Under the pieces are notes generated by a model. That model searched no databases and was not told the DNA's origin. It saw nothing but the letters and a program-made list of their open reading frames with translations. Position numbers and translations under genes: made by a program. A stretch of DNA of 9,610 bases. Origin: an uncultured Eubacteriales bacterium (GTDB taxonomy: Bacteria > Bacillota_A > Clostridia > Oscillospirales > Oscillospiraceae). How positions within the stretch are numbered: the first letter of the stretch is position 1; each line of letters begins with the position of its first letter. The stretch lies in the NCBI GenBank assembly GCA_949742895.1, contig CATJRT010000211.1:1-9610 (forward strand), in the 5' to 3' direction. This document shows, one piece after another, positions 8,240 to 9,610 of the stretch.

Positions 8240-9085
8240 ATGTTCCATATTACAAAACTTGATCCACGGCTGTTTCAGTTTACTGATATTGCCGGTACCC
8301 ACTGTTTTTTGATCATTGGAGATGAAAAGGCTGCGCTGTTGGACACCGGCGCAGGATATGGCAGCCTGCGCGAGCAGGTCAGCCGCACAACCCGATTGCC
8401 GGTGCAGGTGCTGATTACCCACGGTCATGTGGATCATGCCATGGGTGCCGGGGAGTTTCAGAACGTGTGGATGAGCCCGTTGGATGAGGCCATCTACCGT
8501 GAGCACAGCAGGACAGAAATCCGAATGGATTACATTGAGAGTTGTGCTTGGGCCGGAGAGAAGCCCCAGGTGACGGAGAAAGAGCTGAAGCCTGTGAAGC
8601 CCTTTGAGCAGCTCCACCCGCTTTCCTCCGGGGATACCTTCGATTTAGGCGGAGTTACACTGGAGGTTCACGAAGGTGCGGGACATACCCCCGGATGCGT
8701 TACAATCCTCATTCCTGAACTTCGGACGCTGCTGCTGGGGGATGCCTGCAATGAGTTTACCTATCTCTTTGACGAGAATTGCTCTACTGTGGCAGAGTAC
8801 CGGAAAATGCTGCTCCGTCTGGACAGGGCAACCCATGGGCGGTACGACAGGGTACTGGTATGCCATGGGCCTTACTGTCTGGCCCCAGCGGAGCTGCTAA
8901 ACAGCGTGATTGCGGTGTGTGACGACATCCTCCAAGGGAATGCGGATGCTGTGCCTGTCCAAATTCCCATCAAAAGCATCCACAGCGCATCAACTGTCAT
9001 TGCAAAAGCAATGGATACCGCCACGTTTTCCCGCGTGGATGGCGGGATTGGGAACGTAGTTTATAATCCGAAGCGAATCCGCTGA
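8240..9085 (+). CDS. Metallo-beta-lactamase-fold hydrolase
   Basis: The 281-residue protein carries the complete two-metal site of the superfamily. It has H61, H63, D65 and H66 in HGHVDHAMGA, H149 in GHTPGC, D168 in GDAC and H209 in VCHG. Members include glyoxalase II, lactonases and other hydrolases; nothing here fixes the substrate, and it lacks the long extensions of RNases or flavodiiron proteins. It has no signal peptide. ATG 8240 is preferred because GGGAGG (8227-8232) lies 7 bases ahead. GTG 8222 and ATG 8225 are in frame but would place that ribosome binding site inside the coding sequence. It follows the esterase by 21 bases and is the last gene before the terminator, so it is probably part of the same operon. 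Its base composition is somewhat lower in GC than GH1 and GH2. Confidence 0.88.
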   Translation: MFHITKLDPRLFQFTDIAGTHCFLIIGDEKAALLDTGAGYGSLREQVSRTTRLPVQVLITHGHVDHAMGAGEFQNVWMSPLDEAIYREHSRTEIRMDYIESCAWAGEKPQVTEKELKPVKPFEQLHPLSSGDTFDLGGVTLEVHEGAGHTPGCVTILIPELRTLLLGDACNEFTYLFDENCSTVAEYRKMLLRLDRATHGRYDRVLVCHGPYCLAPAELLNSVIAVCDDILQGNADAVPVQIPIKSIHSASTVIAKAMDTATFSRVDGGIGNVVYNPKRIR

Positions 9086-9170
9086 GCAGAAGCGCAGCAA
9101 AAAAGTGCAGCGGGTACTCAACATATGGACACGATGGTTATATCATCCATTCGCCGCGGGCTGATATGAA
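9086..9170 (+). other. 3' untranslated stretch before the terminator
   Basis: These 85 bases lie between the metallo-hydrolase stop and the terminator stem. I see no gene and no clear structure in them. Confidence 0.5.
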
Positions 9171-9202
9171 AAACGCCCCCACATATGCAGGTGGGGGCGT
9201 TT
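9171..9202. terminator. Bidirectional Rho-independent terminator between convergent genes
   Basis: AAACGCCCCCAC (9171-9182) pairs perfectly with GTGGGGGCGTTT (9191-9202) around an 8-base loop. On the + strand the stem runs into seven T (9200-9206), ending the cluster after the metallo-hydrolase. On the minus strand it runs into five T (from the A run 9168-9173 region), ending the regulator gene, whose stop is only 6 bases away. Confidence 0.93.
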
Positions 9203-9207
9203 TTTTG

Positions 9208-9435
9208 CTAATCGCGTTCCATCAAAAGTTTATACGGCTCAACCTCCAACGCGTCTGCAATCCTATAGATCATATCCAAACTCGTTCCTGTCCAGGCAAT
9301 CTCTGTTTTGCTGATTCTGGAACGTTCGACACCAGCTTTTTCGGCTAACTGTTCTTGTGTCAAGCCGCACTTCTTTCGGTAGTAGGCGATGTTTAAGCCC
9401 AGTGTCCGATATCTGCTTTTGTACTCATCTATCAT
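9208..9435 (-). CDS. Small XRE-family helix-turn-helix regulator
   Basis: The 75-residue protein is nearly all one DNA-binding domain. LGLNIAYYRKKCGLTQEQLA opens helix 1 and 2, the helix-turn-helix spans about 26-46 (LTQEQLAEKAGVERSRISKTE region), and the closing helix reads LDMIYRIADALEVEPYKLL. This is the Cro/C1 type fold, acting as a dimer in the cytoplasm. The ATG at 9435 is chosen because homologous small regulators begin a few residues before this helix. GTG at 9447 would add four residues (MWTA). Neither start has a good Shine-Dalgarno sequence; only GGGTGTGG lies ahead of the ATG. It converges on the glycan cluster and shares its terminator, so it need not regulate it. An inverted repeat at its candidate promoter suggests self-control. 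Confidence 0.88.
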   Translation of the reverse strand: MIDEYKSRYRTLGLNIAYYRKKCGLTQEQLAEKAGVERSRISKTEIAWTGTSLDMIYRIADALEVEPYKLLMERD

Positions 9436-9476
9436 GGCAGTCCACACCCGTATTGTCGAAGGATTAGATGTGCTAT

Positions 9477-9505
9477 ATTTTATCTGCCTGACCAGCAGTT
9501 ATCCA
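9477..9505 (-). promoter_or_regulatory. Candidate sigma-A promoter of the XRE regulator
   Basis: Reading the minus strand, TGGATA (9505-9500, four of six to TTGACA) is followed after exactly 17 bases by TAAAAT (9482-9477, five of six to TATAAT). A start near 9470 would give a leader of about 35 bases to the ATG at 9435. Confidence 0.5.
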
Positions 9506-9509
9506 CTGC
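9495..9509. promoter_or_regulatory. Candidate operator overlapping the regulator's -35 box
   Basis: GCAGT (9495-9499) and ACTGC (9505-9509) form an inverted repeat with a 5-base spacer, right over the proposed -35 box. A further GCAGT half-site sits at 9437-9441 beside the start codon; extended to 8 bases (9434-9441) it is the exact inverse of 9505-9512. The layout fits negative self-regulation by a small XRE dimer, but binding is inferred. Confidence 0.35.
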
Positions 9510-9512
9510 CAT

Positions 9513-9610
9513 AGTTTCAATATATTATCTCTAAATGAGCAAATCTGAAAAATAAACGAAGGCAAACCTCAGCGGAAGTGGTAAGATGTGGGATGACGAG
9601 TCACCACAAG
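9513..9610. other. AT-rich right-edge region without a supported gene
   Basis: The stretch upstream of the regulator is AT-rich to about 9560 and then more mixed. Short open frames begin at ATG 9586 and 9593 and run off the edge, but neither has a convincing ribosome binding site, so I do not call a gene. Confidence 0.4.

Noticed and set aside
9453..9479. Possible + strand promoter TTGTCG with TATATT leading out of the right edge
   Set aside because: The spacer is only 15 bases and no supported + strand gene starts in the remaining sequence.
9586..9610. Start of a + strand gene at ATG 9586 or 9593
   Set aside because: Fewer than ten codons are visible and there is no convincing ribosome binding site.

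Overview
The window looks like part of a carbohydrate-degradation locus of a high-GC gut Firmicute. The protein families and the strong GAGGAGG-type ribosome binding sites suggest an Oscillospiraceae/Ruminococcaceae-like clostridium; this is inference from style, as no taxonomic marker gene is present. Seven genes lie in a row on the + strand. One small regulator gene faces them from the right, and a bidirectional terminator separates the two sets.

Left part (1-2800): the C-terminal half of a family 3 glycoside hydrolase runs in from the left edge. It is followed by a secreted esterase with a LysM cell-wall-binding domain. That esterase and its 165-base leader are visibly more AT-rich than the rest of the cluster, and the gene is bounded downstream by a strong intergenic hairpin.

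Middle part (2810-7315): a compact group holds a YesL/DUF624 membrane protein, a family 2 glycoside hydrolase (beta-galactosidase type) and a family 1 beta-glucosidase. The gaps are only 22 and 29 bases and each gene has its own Shine-Dalgarno sequence. Neither hydrolase has a signal peptide, so both should work in the cytoplasm. The family 1 enzyme keeps the residues used for unphosphorylated sugars.

Right part (7316-9610): after a GC-rich hairpin come a cytoplasmic serine esterase (CE1/EstA type) and, 21 bases later, a metallo-beta-lactamase-fold hydrolase with all seven metal ligands. A U-tailed stem-loop at 9171-9202 ends the + strand unit. The same stem-loop serves the convergent minus-strand XRE-type regulator, which has a candidate promoter overlapped by a small inverted repeat.

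Taken together, the genes fit the breakdown of acylated beta-linked plant glycans or glycosides. A wall-attached esterase would remove acyl groups outside, oligosaccharides would be imported by a transporter not in this window, and a second esterase plus the glycosidases would finish the job inside. The substrate cannot be settled from the sequence. Most components belong to known families. The least familiar parts are the roughly 145-residue middle region of the LysM esterase and the presence of a metallo-hydrolase in a glycan cluster. I do not see convincing evidence for a wholly new system.
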